A DNA stretch of 64,000 nt from Ruminiclostridium cellulolyticum H10 (GCF_000022065.1 NC_011898.1:1758001-1822000); one strand, 5' to 3'; numbered from the stretch's first letter, positions 8,195 to 18,468 are shown. Notes: generated by a model not told the origin, from the sequence alone. Numbers and translations are program-made.

Positions 8195-9595
8195 TTAATT
8201 TTTCAATACATCAGCATCAATTTCACAAAGGTCTTTGGTAACCAATCTGACTGCAATATCTGCCTTTTTTGGCAGACCTGCTTTTGGAATGCTGATTATT
8301 TGTACTCCATTTCTACATGGAATACCTGTTACAATAATGTTATTTTCATACAAATGTACAGAATCTACAGAGAAGTTCTTTATAAAAAGTCCTGTATTCT
8401 TTTTGCTTATGACAGGGCTCTTTTCAAAAAAACCCAGTTCTCCATATAGGTCGTTTACGACATCAGAATCGGAAGGCAGTACAAAAATTTCTTTCATATT
8501 AAGGTAGATTTTTCTGGGGATATAACACCATTCAATATCATAGTTTTTCTTCCAGCCAGGATGATATACAGGGCTTTTATACTTTAAGTTATTGTAGAGT
8601 ACCTTATGTGCAACAGGCTTTGAGCAGTTAAAGGCCTCTTCCAGATCTACGTTTGTATCTAGGACATCGGATGTTTGATAGCCTCCGTTTTGTTGGAAAT
8701 ATATTTCTTGAGAGGAATCTGAAATGTAGTGTGTTAATTCCTGTCGCAACTGGGTATTTTGTCCGGCTAAATCTGAATTGTTTTTTATATTGGTTTGGAT
8801 AGTATCATCATCTAATCCATAATCCTCTGTAGCTCCTTCATTCTTTCCAAGAACTACATTCTGATAATCCAGTTCATAGCCCGCCGGAGTGCAAAGCTGA
8901 ACCCCAATAGTACCATTACTTTCATTATAGTTGTCAAGATCCTCCTTTTTAATAGCTACTATCTGAACTCCCTTTCTTACGGGTTTTCCGTAAAAGACAA
9001 TTCTATTATTATATTTAATGGCATTTTCCAAATCAAAATTGTAAATAAGGAAATTAATATTGTTTTCATTATCCATTGATATGTTTGGGTAAAACCCCAG
9101 CTCTCCTTCTATGTCAAAAATATTTGCTGAATTCCCTGAATAAGTAAACAGGTTATGCCTTGCGTAAATTATTTTTCTGGGAAGGTACAACCATCCTCGG
9201 TAATAAGCTTGTTTCCATGAATTAACATATATAGGCCTCAGATAGTCTTCATCACAATAAATTGTCGTATATAAAAGTGAATTGCCTGAATTTTGTACGT
9301 TTGCAGCCTTTACACCATCAAAAGCAGACGAATTTTTTGAAACACTTGTTTTCCTGAAATCATCCTCATACAGGATTTTGTTATCAGCAGGAACAATTGA
9401 AGATAAAATTTCCTTCAGCCGCTTATTTTCACTTTGGGAAGCGGAAAGGTTCTCTGGTTTCGGAGAATTGTCTTTTATAGGGACTTTTGGAAATTCCAGC
9501 ATTGTTATACCGACAGCAGAAATTATAATAAACATAAGAGATATAGCAAGTATTAGAAGTTTTTGTTTATTAGTAATCATAATAAACCGATTCAT
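8195..9595 (-). CDS. Membrane-anchored protein with an internal duplication, function unknown
   Basis: The 466-residue protein has one N-terminal transmembrane helix (KLLILAISLMFIIISAVGITML) and a large predicted extracellular part. Two halves repeat each other. SWKQAYYRGWLYLPRKIIYARHNLF, written as SWKQAYYRGW and LYLPRKIIY, matches GWKKNYDIEW and CYIPRKIYL; EGELGFYPNIS matches YGELGFFEKSP; and GKPVRKGVQIVAI matches GIPCRNGVQIISI. Each half is about 150 residues, joined by a polar linker. I do not recognise the domain. AAGGAGG lies 5 bases upstream of the start. It is monocistronic and convergent with the hom operon. Confidence 0.7.
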   Translation of the reverse strand: MNRFIMITNKQKLLILAISLMFIIISAVGITMLEFPKVPIKDNSPKPENLSASQSENKRLKEILSSIVPADNKILYEDDFRKTSVSKNSSAFDGVKAANVQNSGNSLLYTTIYCDEDYLRPIYVNSWKQAYYRGWLYLPRKIIYARHNLFTYSGNSANIFDIEGELGFYPNISMDNENNINFLIYNFDLENAIKYNNRIVFYGKPVRKGVQIVAIKKEDLDNYNESNGTIGVQLCTPAGYELDYQNVVLGKNEGATEDYGLDDDTIQTNIKNNSDLAGQNTQLRQELTHYISDSSQEIYFQQNGGYQTSDVLDTNVDLEEAFNCSKPVAHKVLYNNLKYKSPVYHPGWKKNYDIEWCYIPRKIYLNMKEIFVLPSDSDVVNDLYGELGFFEKSPVISKKNTGLFIKNFSVDSVHLYENNIIVTGIPCRNGVQIISIPKAGLPKKADIAVRLVTKDLCEIDADVLKN

Positions 9596-9671
9596 ATTTT
9601 CCTCCTTTTAAACTTTGGTAAATACGCTTGTCACAATATATAGTTATTCATCAAAAGGTAATTATAGAATT

Positions 9672-9886
9672 GGAACAATATAGAAATTGTCGCTTCGCAT
9701 AACCTTGACTGATTTATAAAAAGCTGTTATTGTATCTTTATAACGCATCAATTCAGAGAGAGTTTTTCAACTATTGGGAAATTTTCTTGCCTTAACTGCG
9801 TTTCAGCGAGGCCGGTAGATGTTTGTTCGCCCCTGAAACCTAAAACGGTATCCGCCACTTATAGAGGTGGGGGACATATTGTCTCG
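9672..9886 (+). ncRNA. ssrS: Candidate 6S RNA
   Basis: This 350-base gap holds about 215 bases of structured, relatively G+C-rich sequence. ACAATAT (9675-9681) can pair with ATATTGT (9876-9882) to close a long rod. Inside are a hairpin with arms GTTTCAG and CTGAAAC (about 9800-9838) and a second with CCGCCAC and GTGGGGG (about 9852-9873). The string CTTGCC, the TTCGCCC segment and AACCTAAAACGG before the CCGCCAC hairpin look like Firmicutes 6S RNA, which binds the housekeeping RNA polymerase. An AT-rich stem (TTATAAA to TTTATAA, 9887-9927) follows. Identification is from memory of the family's conserved strings. Confidence 0.5.
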
Positions 9887-9944
9887 TTATAAAATAATTT
9901 ATGCAGAAATATTATTTGCTTTATAATGTTGAGGAGTTTTAACT

Positions 9945-10253
9945 ATGAATTCCAAATTAAGAGATGAACATACAGACAGTTTATTTGATGCAATTTTACT
10001 TTTAAAGGACAGAGAAGAGTGTTATAATTTTTTTGAAGATCTTTGTACTATTGCGGAACTCAAAGCTTTGGCACAAAGACTTCAGGTAGCAAAAATGTTA
10101 AGGGAAAAAAGAACCTATACAGAGATTTGTGAGCAAACCGGTGCTAGTACGGCTACCATAAGCAGGGTCAACAGATGTCTTGTTTACGGGGCTGACGGGT
10201 ATAATACCGTACTTGATAGATTGCAAGAGAAAGATGGGCAAATGAATGTTTAA
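9945..10253 (+). CDS. yerC: YerC/YecD family TrpR-related protein
   Basis: The 102-residue protein has the complete TrpR-like helix-turn-helix: CTIAELKALAQRLQVAKML, then YTEICEQTGASTATISRVNRCL. Family members in Firmicutes are small DNA-binding proteins of poorly known target, related to the tryptophan repressor fold. The last 8 bases overlap the next gene. The upstream gap carries the candidate 6S RNA. The start follows GAGGAG. Confidence 0.9.
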   Translation: MNSKLRDEHTDSLFDAILLLKDREECYNFFEDLCTIAELKALAQRLQVAKMLREKRTYTEICEQTGASTATISRVNRCLVYGADGYNTVLDRLQEKDGQMNV

Positions 10254-10653
10254 AAAGCTTTTTTTAAGTATAATCATATTGTCTGCACTAGCCTCCGAAA
10301 ATGGAGTTTATAATACTGCGGATTTATTTGATTTATACTTAGTGAATCTTTCACATCTTGATATGATGCAGGAAAGCAGAAATGCTAGATCTGTTTCACA
10401 ATCACAAAAAGAAGATTCTTTGGATAAAAAAGGAAAACCACTTTCCTTTTTTAAGGAAATTTCGGAAGATGCCATAAATAGAAAGGTATCAAATAATAAC
10501 AGACATGGGGAGCTTGCACTGCTGATGTCTGTTTCCATTACAATTCTAAGCTCTTTGGTATTAGTTTATTTTATTTCAACTATATATAAAGCTTTTTTTT
10601 CAAAAAGGGCTTTATTAAGCCAATCTGACTCCTCACCGCCTGTTTGTTGCTGA
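10246..10653 (+). CDS. Small membrane protein of unknown function
   Basis: The 135-residue protein overlaps the yerC end by 8 bases, so it is probably translated by coupling. It has a short hydrophobic N-terminus (KLFLSIIILSALAS) that could be a signal peptide. A polar middle follows, then one strong transmembrane helix near residues 90-110 (LALLMSVSITILSSLVLVYF) and a tail ending PPVCC. No family is recognised. The terminal Cys pair is unusual. Confidence 0.6.
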   Translation: MFKKLFLSIIILSALASENGVYNTADLFDLYLVNLSHLDMMQESRNARSVSQSQKEDSLDKKGKPLSFFKEISEDAINRKVSNNNRHGELALLMSVSITILSSLVLVYFISTIYKAFFSKRALLSQSDSSPPVCC

Positions 10654-10750
10654 TTTTATATTATCCCATAATTATTAGGTTATTTTAGTGCAGCCAGTTT
10701 TTTGTTATTAAAAAAATTATCCCCTTTGCGGGTCATGGAGGTTTATAGAT

Positions 10751-13489
10751 ATGGTTAAAAATTTTATAGAAAAGATTATCGGCTCCTACAGTGATAGAGA
10801 GTTAAAAAGAATTTATCCGATTATTGATAAAGCCGAAGCATTTGAGTCTGAAATAGAAAAATTAACAGATACAGAACTAAAAGCAAAAACACCTGAATTC
10901 AAGGAGCGTCTTGCCAACGGTGAAACTCTGGATGATATTTTACCTGAAGCTTTTGCAGTTGTCCGTGAGGCTTCCAAAAGAGTATTAGGCATGAGACATT
11001 TCCGGGTTCAGCTCATAGGTGGACTTGTACTTCATCAGGGCCGGATTTCTGAAATGAAAACCGGTGAAGGTAAGACCCTTGTTGCAACATTACCTGTATA
11101 TCTGAATGCTCTTTCAGGAAAAGGAGTTCATGTAGTTACCGTAAATGATTACCTTGCAAGGCGTGATAGTGAGTGGATGGGAAAAATCTATAACTTCCTG
11201 GGACTGACTGTAGGCTTGATAGTACATGATATGGAGAACGAAGAAAGACGTGCAGCATACAACTGTGACATAACTTATTGTACTAATAATGAACTGGGTT
11301 TTGATTATTTAAGAGATAACATGGTTATCTACAAAGAGGACAGGGTTCAGAGAGACTTGAACTATGCCATTGTGGATGAGGTTGACTCCATTCTCATAGA
11401 TGAAGCCAGAACACCTCTTATCATTTCAGGTATGGGTGATAAGTCTACTGATTTGTACAAGAGGGCAAATTCCTTCGCAACAAAACTAAGAGCGAAGGTT
11501 ATTACCCAAATGGATGACAAGGTTGATACTGATGAAGTATTTGACGAAGATTACATTGTTGACGAAAAAGCACATACTACTGTTATTACTTCAAACGGTA
11601 TAAAAAAGGCAGAGCAGTATTTTGGAGTAGAGAATTTATCCGATCCCGAGAATATGACTATCTCTCACCATGTTAATCAGGCACTGAAAGCACATGGTCT
11701 TATGAAAAGAGACAAGGACTATGTTGTAAAAGACGGAGAGGTTATTATTGTTGACGAATTCACAGGAAGACTTATGTATGGTAGACGCTACAGTGACGGA
11801 CTCCATCAGGCTATAGAAGCAAAAGAAGGCGTAAAGGTAGAAAGAGAGAGTAAAACACTTGCGACTATTACATTCCAGAATTATTTCAGAATGTACAGCA
11901 AACTGGCGGGTATGACTGGTACTGCACAGACTGAGGAAGGTGAATTTAATACAATATATAAGCTGGATGTAATTTTAATTCCTACAAATAAGGAAATGGC
12001 AAGAAAGGATCATCCGGATGTTGTTTATAAAAATGAAATTGGAAAATTTAATGCAGTTATAGAAGATGTAGTACAGTGTCATGAAAAAGGTCAGCCAGTG
12101 CTGATTGGTACAATTTCAATTGAAAAATCCGAATTCCTAAGTACCATGCTGAAAAGAAGAGGTATTCCCCATCAGGTATTGAATGCAAAATACCATGACA
12201 AGGAAGCTGAGATTATTGCTCAGGCCGGTAAGCTGGGAGCAGTAACAATTGCGACGAATATGGCAGGTAGAGGTACTGATATAGTTCTTGGCGGTAATGC
12301 CGAGTATATGGCAAAACAGGAAATGCGTAAAATGGGGTATGATGAGGAACTGATAAATGCCTCAACCAGCTTCAATGAAACAACTGATGAGCTTATTCAT
12401 GAGGCAAGAGAGCAGTTCAGAAAGCTAAATGATAAGTTTAAGGCTGATATAAATAAAGAAAGAGAAAAGGTTGTTGAGGCAGGCGGATTGCACATTATAG
12501 GTACTGAGAGGCATGAATCCAGACGTATAGATAACCAGCTGAGAGGACGTGCAGGGCGTCAGGGAGATGCCGGGTCATCCAGATTTTATATTTCACTTGA
12601 AGATGATTTGATGAGGCTTTTTGGTTCAGAAAGGTTAACCAATATAGTAAATGCACTTGGACTTGAGGATGATCAGCCTATAGAACACAGAATGTTGTCA
12701 AATGCAATTGAGAATGCTCAAAAGAAGGTTGAAGGAAGAAACTTTGACGTTCGTAAGAGAGTTCTGCAATATGATGATGTAATGAACAAACAGAGGGAAA
12801 TAATATACGCACAGAGAAAGACAGTTCTCGATGGTGATAACCTTAAAGAGTACTTTATAAAAATGTTTGAAAGTGTTATTGATGGCGTTATATCAAACTA
12901 CTGTACAGAAAGTGAATACTCCGACGGATGGGACTGGCCAAGCATTATAGCTTATCTTGAGAGCGTATTCCTTCCACAGGGTGCTTTAGAACTGACAGAT
13001 GAAGATAAGAATTCCATGTATAAGGAAGACTTGAAAGAAAAACTCATGGAAATTGTTCATAAGATATATGAGTTCAAGGAAATGGAAAATACTCCTGACT
13101 TAATGAGGGAGTTGGAAAGAGTAGTACTCCTCAGGGTTGTTGATGAAAAGTGGATGGATCACATAGATGCTATGGATCAGTTAAGATCAGGTATAGGTTT
13201 AAGAGCATATGGGCAAAGGGATCCCGTTGTTGAGTATAAGTTTGAGGGGTACCAGATGTTTGAGGAAATGGTTAAGAGTATTCAGGAGGATTCTATCAGA
13301 CTTCTGGTTAGAGCAAGAATTGACAGGGAACATGCACCACAGCGTGAAAAGGTTGCAGAGCCGGTTACCGCAAGTCACGGCGATGAGCCCAAAAAACCTG
13401 TTGTAAATAAAGGAAAAGTTGGGAGAAATGAACTTTGTCCATGCGGAAGCGGCAAGAAGTATAAGTTCTGCTGCGGTGCAGGTGAATAA
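10751..13489 (+). CDS. secA: Preprotein translocase ATPase SecA
   Basis: SecA is the motor that drives proteins through SecYEG. The 912-residue length and motif order are typical: [14 protein letters not shown] (Walker A), [20 protein letters not shown] (Walker B region), [27 protein letters not shown] read in two blocks, [25 protein letters not shown], and [13 protein letters not shown]. The C-terminus carries the zinc-binding motif [14 protein letters not shown], which interacts with SecB-like partners or lipids. A GGAGG ribosome binding site precedes the ATG and a strong terminator follows. Confidence 0.98.
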   Translation: MVKNFIEKIIGSYSDRELKRIYPIIDKAEAFESEIEKLTDTELKAKTPEFKERLANGETLDDILPEAFAVVREASKRVLGMRHFRVQLIGGLVLHQGRISEMKTGEGKTLVATLPVYLNALSGKGVHVVTVNDYLARRDSEWMGKIYNFLGLTVGLIVHDMENEERRAAYNCDITYCTNNELGFDYLRDNMVIYKEDRVQRDLNYAIVDEVDSILIDEARTPLIISGMGDKSTDLYKRANSFATKLRAKVITQMDDKVDTDEVFDEDYIVDEKAHTTVITSNGIKKAEQYFGVENLSDPENMTISHHVNQALKAHGLMKRDKDYVVKDGEVIIVDEFTGRLMYGRRYSDGLHQAIEAKEGVKVERESKTLATITFQNYFRMYSKLAGMTGTAQTEEGEFNTIYKLDVILIPTNKEMARKDHPDVVYKNEIGKFNAVIEDVVQCHEKGQPVLIGTISIEKSEFLSTMLKRRGIPHQVLNAKYHDKEAEIIAQAGKLGAVTIATNMAGRGTDIVLGGNAEYMAKQEMRKMGYDEELINASTSFNETTDELIHEAREQFRKLNDKFKADINKEREKVVEAGGLHIIGTERHESRRIDNQLRGRAGRQGDAGSSRFYISLEDDLMRLFGSERLTNIVNALGLEDDQPIEHRMLSNAIENAQKKVEGRNFDVRKRVLQYDDVMNKQREIIYAQRKTVLDGDNLKEYFIKMFESVIDGVISNYCTESEYSDGWDWPSIIAYLESVFLPQGALELTDEDKNSMYKEDLKEKLMEIVHKIYEFKEMENTPDLMRELERVVLLRVVDEKWMDHIDAMDQLRSGIGLRAYGQRDPVVEYKFEGYQMFEEMVKSIQEDSIRLLVRARIDREHAPQREKVAEPVTASHGDEPKKPVVNKGKVGRNELCPCGSGKKYKFCCGAGE

Positions 13490-13520
13490 TAAAAACGTAT
13501 TATCAGATATTATATAAAAT

Positions 13521-13560
13521 AAAATAACTCAATTTCTTTAAACAGAAGTTGAGTTATTTT
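13521..13560. terminator. Bidirectional terminator between secA and the convergent gene
   Basis: AAAATAACTCAATTTCT pairs with AGAAGTTGAGTTATTTT around a 6-base loop, with one mismatch. The A- and T-rich flanks make it functional on both strands, serving secA and the minus-strand gene that ends at 13606. Confidence 0.9.
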
Positions 13561-13605
13561 ATTCTAAACACTAATAGGGGTTAGGTGTAAAACGCAAGTA
13601 AAAGA

Positions 13606-14214
13606 CTAGGAAACGTTGGTCATAGAGGTAGTGTAATTTGTATAGTATTCTTTGAGGTTATCATAAATAATACTGCATCTGCCTGTTTCCTTTGCCCGAG
13701 ATGCATATTTGCATCCTGTATAAGTTTCTTTGCTCACCAAGGCACATATATGACAGGGAATTTCTCCGTAGCATTTGCCAGTCAATATACCTTCGAGAGT
13801 TTCAAGTTTGATTATACTGCTTGACATATTTAGTGAAAGGAAATTACGAAAATAGTGCTTTGGCTCTAATACATCAAAATTCAAACATGGATTTTTAAAC
13901 AGCCAGGGTACCTGCAGGGCCTCTTCACTATATTTTTTAACTAGCCTTGAATACGAATCAGGGATAATACAGGGAACAAGGGAGCCGTATGCTTCATATT
14001 CCGTATATGAACAAACGTATTTTCTTATTGCCTTGTTATAATTGAGATTACGGCAAAAAGCACAGGACCTGAAGGATGAAATTCTATGTCTGTAATATAG
14101 GTTTGAGCCAAATAATAGTCTATAGTTTATCCTATAAATTAAATCAACGGACAACAGTCCTGCTTTTCTGAGTATGCCTGTAAATGAATTAATTTTATCT
14201 TCAGTATATTCCAT
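13606..14214 (-). CDS. Cysteine-rich protein of unknown function
   Basis: The 202-residue protein has 11 cysteines, several in pairs that could bind metal: CAFC (about residue 51-54), CYGEIPCHIC and CKYASRAKETGRC near the C-terminus. It has no signal peptide or membrane segment. A GGGGTGG site precedes the ATG. It lies convergent to secA and divergent from dnaE. The spacing of cysteines suggests a zinc or iron-sulfur fold, but I do not recognise the family. Confidence 0.6.
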   Translation of the reverse strand: MEYTEDKINSFTGILRKAGLLSVDLIYRINYRLLFGSNLYYRHRISSFRSCAFCRNLNYNKAIRKYVCSYTEYEAYGSLVPCIIPDSYSRLVKKYSEEALQVPWLFKNPCLNFDVLEPKHYFRNFLSLNMSSSIIKLETLEGILTGKCYGEIPCHICALVSKETYTGCKYASRAKETGRCSIIYDNLKEYYTNYTTSMTNVS

Positions 14215-14357
14215 TTATTACCACCCCACGAGATACATTGTATCACTAAAATGCAATCAGGTCTCCATATTTCCCGAAACCCATTTATTTCAGGCTGTTT
14301 ATTAGAATAATCAGACATATTGCGACTGATTAAACATAAAAATTGTTTTGTATGATG

Positions 14358-14366
14358 TGATATAAT
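14358..14366 (+). promoter_or_regulatory. dnaE: Extended -10 promoter element for dnaE
   Basis: TGATATAAT is a perfect extended -10 element 54 bases before the dnaE ATG. No good -35 element is seen, as is common for extended -10 promoters. Confidence 0.5.
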
Positions 14367-14419
14367 TGTAAAGTAAGGTTGAATAAAAATGTTTTTATAT
14401 ATAGTTTGGAGAGAATAAA

Positions 14420-17400
14420 ATGGGAAATTTTGTACACTTGCATGTACATACAGAGTATAGTCTACTTGACGGAGCAAATAGAATAAAAGATCTTATACAA
14501 AGGGTTAAAGAGTTGGGCATGGACAGTGTAGCTATAACTGACCATGGAGTTATGTACGGGGTAGTGGAATTCTACAAGGAGGCAGTAGAGAACGGAATCA
14601 AGCCCATACTTGGCTGTGAGGTATATACTGCAAAAAGAACCATGCAGGACAAGCAGCCGGGAATAGACTCTGATTATGGGCATCTTGTACTGCTGGCGAA
14701 AAATCAGATAGGGTACAAAAACCTTATGAAAATAGTTTCACTTGGATTTACCGAGGGATATTATTATAAGCCCAGAGTGGATTATGAAACACTGGAGAGA
14801 TATTCGGAAGGTATTATAGCCCTAAGTGCATGTTTATCCGGGGATATTCCGTCTGCAATATTGAGCAATGATTACGAAAAAGCAGTGGAGCTTGCTAATA
14901 GATTAAACCGTATATTCGGACAAGGGAATTTTTACCTTGAGCTTCAGCATAACGGTATAAACGAGCAAAACTTGGTTAATCAGCATCTAATTAAAATGTC
15001 GGGGGAACTTGGTATACCTTTGGTTGCCACTAATGATGCACACTATCTGACAAAGGAAAGTGCCAAGTCCCATGAGATACTTTTATGTATTCAGACAGGC
15101 AAAACAATTAATGATGATAACAGGATGCGGTTTAATACTGATGAAGTTTATGTAAAGTCACCTGAAGAAATGTACGATAACTTCAAAAACATTAAGCAGG
15201 CCTTGGAAAATACGGTTAAAATTGCTGAAATGTGTAATGTAGAGCTGGAATTTGGAAAGCTGCACTTGCCCAGCTTTGATGTTGAGGAAGGGTACACTCC
15301 TTATGAATATTTGAGAGAGCAGTGCTATAAAGGACTCAAGTCAAGGTATGGCGAGAGTTGTTCGGAAGAGATTGTGCATAGACTAGAATATGAGCTTTCC
15401 GTAATTTCACAGATGGGCTATGTAGACTATTTTCTCATTGTGTGGGATTTTATCAGGTATGCAAGAGATCAAGATATAATGGTAGGGCCGGGAAGAGGTT
15501 CCGCAGCGGGGAGCATAGTCTCCTATGCCCTTGGAATAACCAGTATTGATCCTCTCAAGTATAACCTCTTGTTTGAAAGATTTCTTAATCCTGAGAGAAT
15601 CAGCATGCCTGACATAGACATTGACTTCTGTTATGAGCGAAGACAGGAGGTTATTGATTATGTAATCAGAAAGTATGGCAAGGACAGGGTATCACAGATA
15701 ATTACCTTTGGAACGATGGCTGCAAGAGCAGTTATAAGAGATGTAGGAAGAGCACTGGATATCCCTTACGGGGACGTTGATGCTATTGCAAAGATGATAC
15801 CGTTTCAGATTGGAATGAACATTGATAAGGCACTGGAACTTAATCAGGAATTAAAGAAAAGATATGATACCGATGAGGAAACACAGGTGCTTATTGATAC
15901 CGCCAGAACTCTTGAAGGCCTTCCAAGACATGCATCAACACATGCTGCCGGGGTAGTTATATCAAAGGAACCCATAGTGGAATATGTTCCTCTCCAACTA
16001 AACGACAATAGTGTGACTACGCAGGTAACGGCCGTACCTCTGGAAGAGCTGGGGCTCCTCAAAATGGACTTTTTGGGATTAAGGACACTTACTGTTATAC
16101 GTGATGCAGTAGATCTTGTAGAACAAGGTCATGGCAGAAAAATAGACATTCAGCAAATAGACTTTGATGACAAGGATGTCTATAAAATGATTGGAGAAGG
16201 CAGGACAGTGGGGGTTTTTCAGCTGGAAAGTGCTGGGATGACTCAGTTTATGAAGGAACTACAGCCAACATCACTGGAAGATATCATAGCGGGTATATCC
16301 CTCTACAGACCCGGTCCTATGGATCAGATACCCAGATACATCAGAAATAAAAATAATCCTAAACATATAAGATATCATCATCCAATGCTTGAAAAAATTC
16401 TTGATGTAACGTACGGATGCATGGTGTATCAGGAACAGGTAATGCAGATAGTAAGAGAGCTGGGAGGCTACTCAATGGGCAGGTCTGACCTTGTAAGACG
16501 TGCCATGTCCAAAAAGAAGATATCCGTAATGGAACAGGAACGCAAGAACTTCATATACGGAATAACGGATGAGGAAGGTAATGAGATTGTTAAGGGTGCA
16601 GTAAAAAACGGTGTGGACGAGATTACAGCCAATAAGATATTTGATGAAATGATGGATTTTGCAAGCTATGCCTTTAACAAGTCCCATGCAGCAGCGTATG
16701 CTGTTGTGGCATATCAGACCGCATGGCTCAAGTTCTACTATCCCATTGAGTTTATGGCAGCTTCCATAAACAGTTTTTTGGGCAGCAGTGACAAGGTATC
16801 CCAGTATGTAAATGAATGTAAAATTCTCAACATAAAGGTACTTCCGCCGGATATCAATGAAAGCAACGTAAAGTTTACAGTTATTAATAAAAATATACGT
16901 TTTGGTTTGGCAGCAATTAAAAATGTAGGTGAAAACGCGATAAAATCTGTCATAGTAGAAAGACAACAGAACGGAGAATTTAAATCCTTTTTGGATTTCT
17001 GTCAAAGAATAGAGGGACGTGATATTAATAAAAGGTGTATCGAAAGCCTTATAAAGAGCGGAGCATTTGACTCATTAAAAGTGTTCAGATCAAAACTAAT
17101 GGCAGTATATGAGAGACTTCTGGACGGAATTTCGCAGAACCGTAAAAAAAATATGGACGGACAGCTGTCCATATTTGATATGATGAGTGAGCCTCAGGAG
17201 CTGCTGCAGGAGGATTATCCTGACATAAAGGAATACCCGGCAAATGTACTTCTGGCAATGGAAAAGGAAATGCTGGGATTATACGTATCAGGACACCCAC
17301 TGAGTGAATATCAGGACATATTGGAGACAAATGTAAATCTTTACAGCAGTGAAATGTTTATTGATACAGATGAGAATTCAAATGATATTGAGCTAAACAG

Positions 17401-17899
17401 TAAGAAACTTCAGGATTCCATGAAGGTAACAGTTGGGGGCATAGTAGTGTCAAAAAAGACCAAGGCAACAAAAAACAATAATCTAATGGCTTTTGTTGGT
17501 CTTGAAGATTTGTACGGTACTATGGAACTTATAGTTTTTCCGACAGTTTATGAAAAATTCTCCCAGCTTTTACAGCAGGAAAGTATAATCATTGTAAATG
17601 GCAGGCTCAGCATGAGGGAGGATGAACAGCCCAAAATAATTGCAGAGGAAGTTCTGCCTATAAAAGGTCTACAGGAGAAGGGGCTGTATTTAACTTTGCC
17701 TGAGCAGCTCCCCAGGGAGGACGGGGCTGCTTTGAGAGCGTTACTCAGATATTTTTCAGGTTCGACTCCTACGTATATTGCAAAAAATAATGGAAATAAA
17801 TTTAAAAAACTTGACAGGCAATACTGGATATCTGTCAATAATGTAATAATGGAAGAATTAGATGGCAGGCTGGGCAAAAAAAATGTAGTATTAAAATAA
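14420..17899 (+). CDS. dnaE: DNA polymerase III alpha subunit (DnaE)
   Basis: This is a replicative polymerase subunit of 1159 residues. It begins with the PHP domain (FVHLHVHTEYSLLDGA, AITDHGVMYGVVEFY). The polymerase core carries VGPGRGSAAGSIVSYALGI and PDIDIDFCYERR with catalytic aspartates. The fingers and thumb include YRPGPMDQIPRY, SYAFNKSHAAAYAVVAYQTAWLK and GRDINKR. An OB fold follows near the C-terminus (VTVGGIVVSKKTKATKNN). In Firmicutes DnaE works with PolC, extending primers on the lagging strand. The start follows GGAGAG. It begins a run of plus-strand genes with mtrB. Confidence 0.97.
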   Translation: MGNFVHLHVHTEYSLLDGANRIKDLIQRVKELGMDSVAITDHGVMYGVVEFYKEAVENGIKPILGCEVYTAKRTMQDKQPGIDSDYGHLVLLAKNQIGYKNLMKIVSLGFTEGYYYKPRVDYETLERYSEGIIALSACLSGDIPSAILSNDYEKAVELANRLNRIFGQGNFYLELQHNGINEQNLVNQHLIKMSGELGIPLVATNDAHYLTKESAKSHEILLCIQTGKTINDDNRMRFNTDEVYVKSPEEMYDNFKNIKQALENTVKIAEMCNVELEFGKLHLPSFDVEEGYTPYEYLREQCYKGLKSRYGESCSEEIVHRLEYELSVISQMGYVDYFLIVWDFIRYARDQDIMVGPGRGSAAGSIVSYALGITSIDPLKYNLLFERFLNPERISMPDIDIDFCYERRQEVIDYVIRKYGKDRVSQIITFGTMAARAVIRDVGRALDIPYGDVDAIAKMIPFQIGMNIDKALELNQELKKRYDTDEETQVLIDTARTLEGLPRHASTHAAGVVISKEPIVEYVPLQLNDNSVTTQVTAVPLEELGLLKMDFLGLRTLTVIRDAVDLVEQGHGRKIDIQQIDFDDKDVYKMIGEGRTVGVFQLESAGMTQFMKELQPTSLEDIIAGISLYRPGPMDQIPRYIRNKNNPKHIRYHHPMLEKILDVTYGCMVYQEQVMQIVRELGGYSMGRSDLVRRAMSKKKISVMEQERKNFIYGITDEEGNEIVKGAVKNGVDEITANKIFDEMMDFASYAFNKSHAAAYAVVAYQTAWLKFYYPIEFMAASINSFLGSSDKVSQYVNECKILNIKVLPPDINESNVKFTVINKNIRFGLAAIKNVGENAIKSVIVERQQNGEFKSFLDFCQRIEGRDINKRCIESLIKSGAFDSLKVFRSKLMAVYERLLDGISQNRKKNMDGQLSIFDMMSEPQELLQEDYPDIKEYPANVLLAMEKEMLGLYVSGHPLSEYQDILETNVNLYSSEMFIDTDENSNDIELNSKKLQDSMKVTVGGIVVSKKTKATKNNNLMAFVGLEDLYGTMELIVFPTVYEKFSQLLQQESIIIVNGRLSMREDEQPKIIAEEVLPIKGLQEKGLYLTLPEQLPREDGAALRALLRYFSGSTPTYIAKNNGNKFKKLDRQYWISVNNVIMEELDGRLGKKNVVLK

Positions 17900-17966
17900 C
17901 GAATAAGTAGCCGAATATTGATTTTTTGCACAAAATAATATAATATAAGTGTCGAGGTGGTTATAT

Positions 17967-18200
17967 ATGGACAACCTGGAGGATAAGTTATCTGGTGAGT
18001 ACGTTGCTATTAAGGCCGGGGAAAACGGGGTTACAATTATCGGGTTAACGCGTGGAAGGGATACAAAATTTCATCATACCGAGAAACTGGATAAGGGCGA
18101 AGTTCTTTTAGCACAATTTACAGAGAATACTTCTGCGATAAAAATTAGAGGCAAGGCCACTGTTTATTGCAGATATGGTACTATTCAAAGCGGTGAATAA
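17967..18200 (+). CDS. mtrB: Tryptophan RNA-binding attenuation protein (TRAP)
   Basis: The 77-residue protein matches TRAP almost end to end: [48 protein letters not shown]. In Bacillus, eleven subunits form a ring that, with bound tryptophan, wraps RNA containing GAG/UAG repeats to terminate or block translation of trp genes. The target is not in this window. The start at 17967 is preceded by GAGGTGG; the upstream in-frame ATG has no such site. It lies 67 bases after dnaE. TRAP is known best from Bacilli, so its presence in a clostridial background is notable. Confidence 0.9.
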   Translation: MDNLEDKLSGEYVAIKAGENGVTIIGLTRGRDTKFHHTEKLDKGEVLLAQFTENTSAIKIRGKATVYCRYGTIQSGE

Positions 18201-18220
18201 CAATTTGAAAGGTAGTGTAG

Positions 18221-18424
18221 ATGATAATGTGGACTGTGGTATATATGGCCCAAAGCAAAGATGTTGCTAATCAGCTTCAGGAGCTTTTGTCCAATGAAGG
18301 TATTCTTGTGAAACTGAGACCTATAAGTAAAAATCATGAAAACAATGATAATTATTTTGAAGTTCTCGTTCCTGAAGCAGAGGTTGAAGAAGCACATAGC
18401 GTAATTATTGAAACGGGTTATTAA
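18221..18424 (+). CDS. Small DUF2007-like protein
   Basis: The 67-residue protein reads MWTVVYMAQSKDVANQLQELL, then a variable middle and YFEVLVPEAEVEEAHSVI. This is the pattern of small putative signal-transducing proteins of the DUF2007 type: a ferredoxin-like fold in which the first strand covers protein-source comparison and the last helix contains EAEVEEA. Function is unknown. It lies 20 bases after mtrB and is probably co-transcribed. Its true start could be the ATG at 18221 or 18227. Confidence 0.65.
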   Translation: MIMWTVVYMAQSKDVANQLQELLSNEGILVKLRPISKNHENNDNYFEVLVPEAEVEEAHSVIIETGY

Positions 18425-18438
18425 TAAAAATGAATGAC

Positions 18439-18468
18439 AGTAGCTCCGAGCTTTTGCACGGAGCTACT
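18439..18468 (+). terminator. Stable hairpin after the mtrB gene group
   Basis: A perfect 10-bp stem, AGTAGCTCCG and CGGAGCTACT, with a 10-base loop. No T-tract follows directly, so it may be a 3'-end stabiliser or an inefficient terminator. Confidence 0.5.

Noticed and set aside
14139-14477. A 112-codon minus-strand frame overlapping the dnaE start
   Set aside because: It covers the dnaE promoter and both neighbouring gene starts, with no ribosome binding site.
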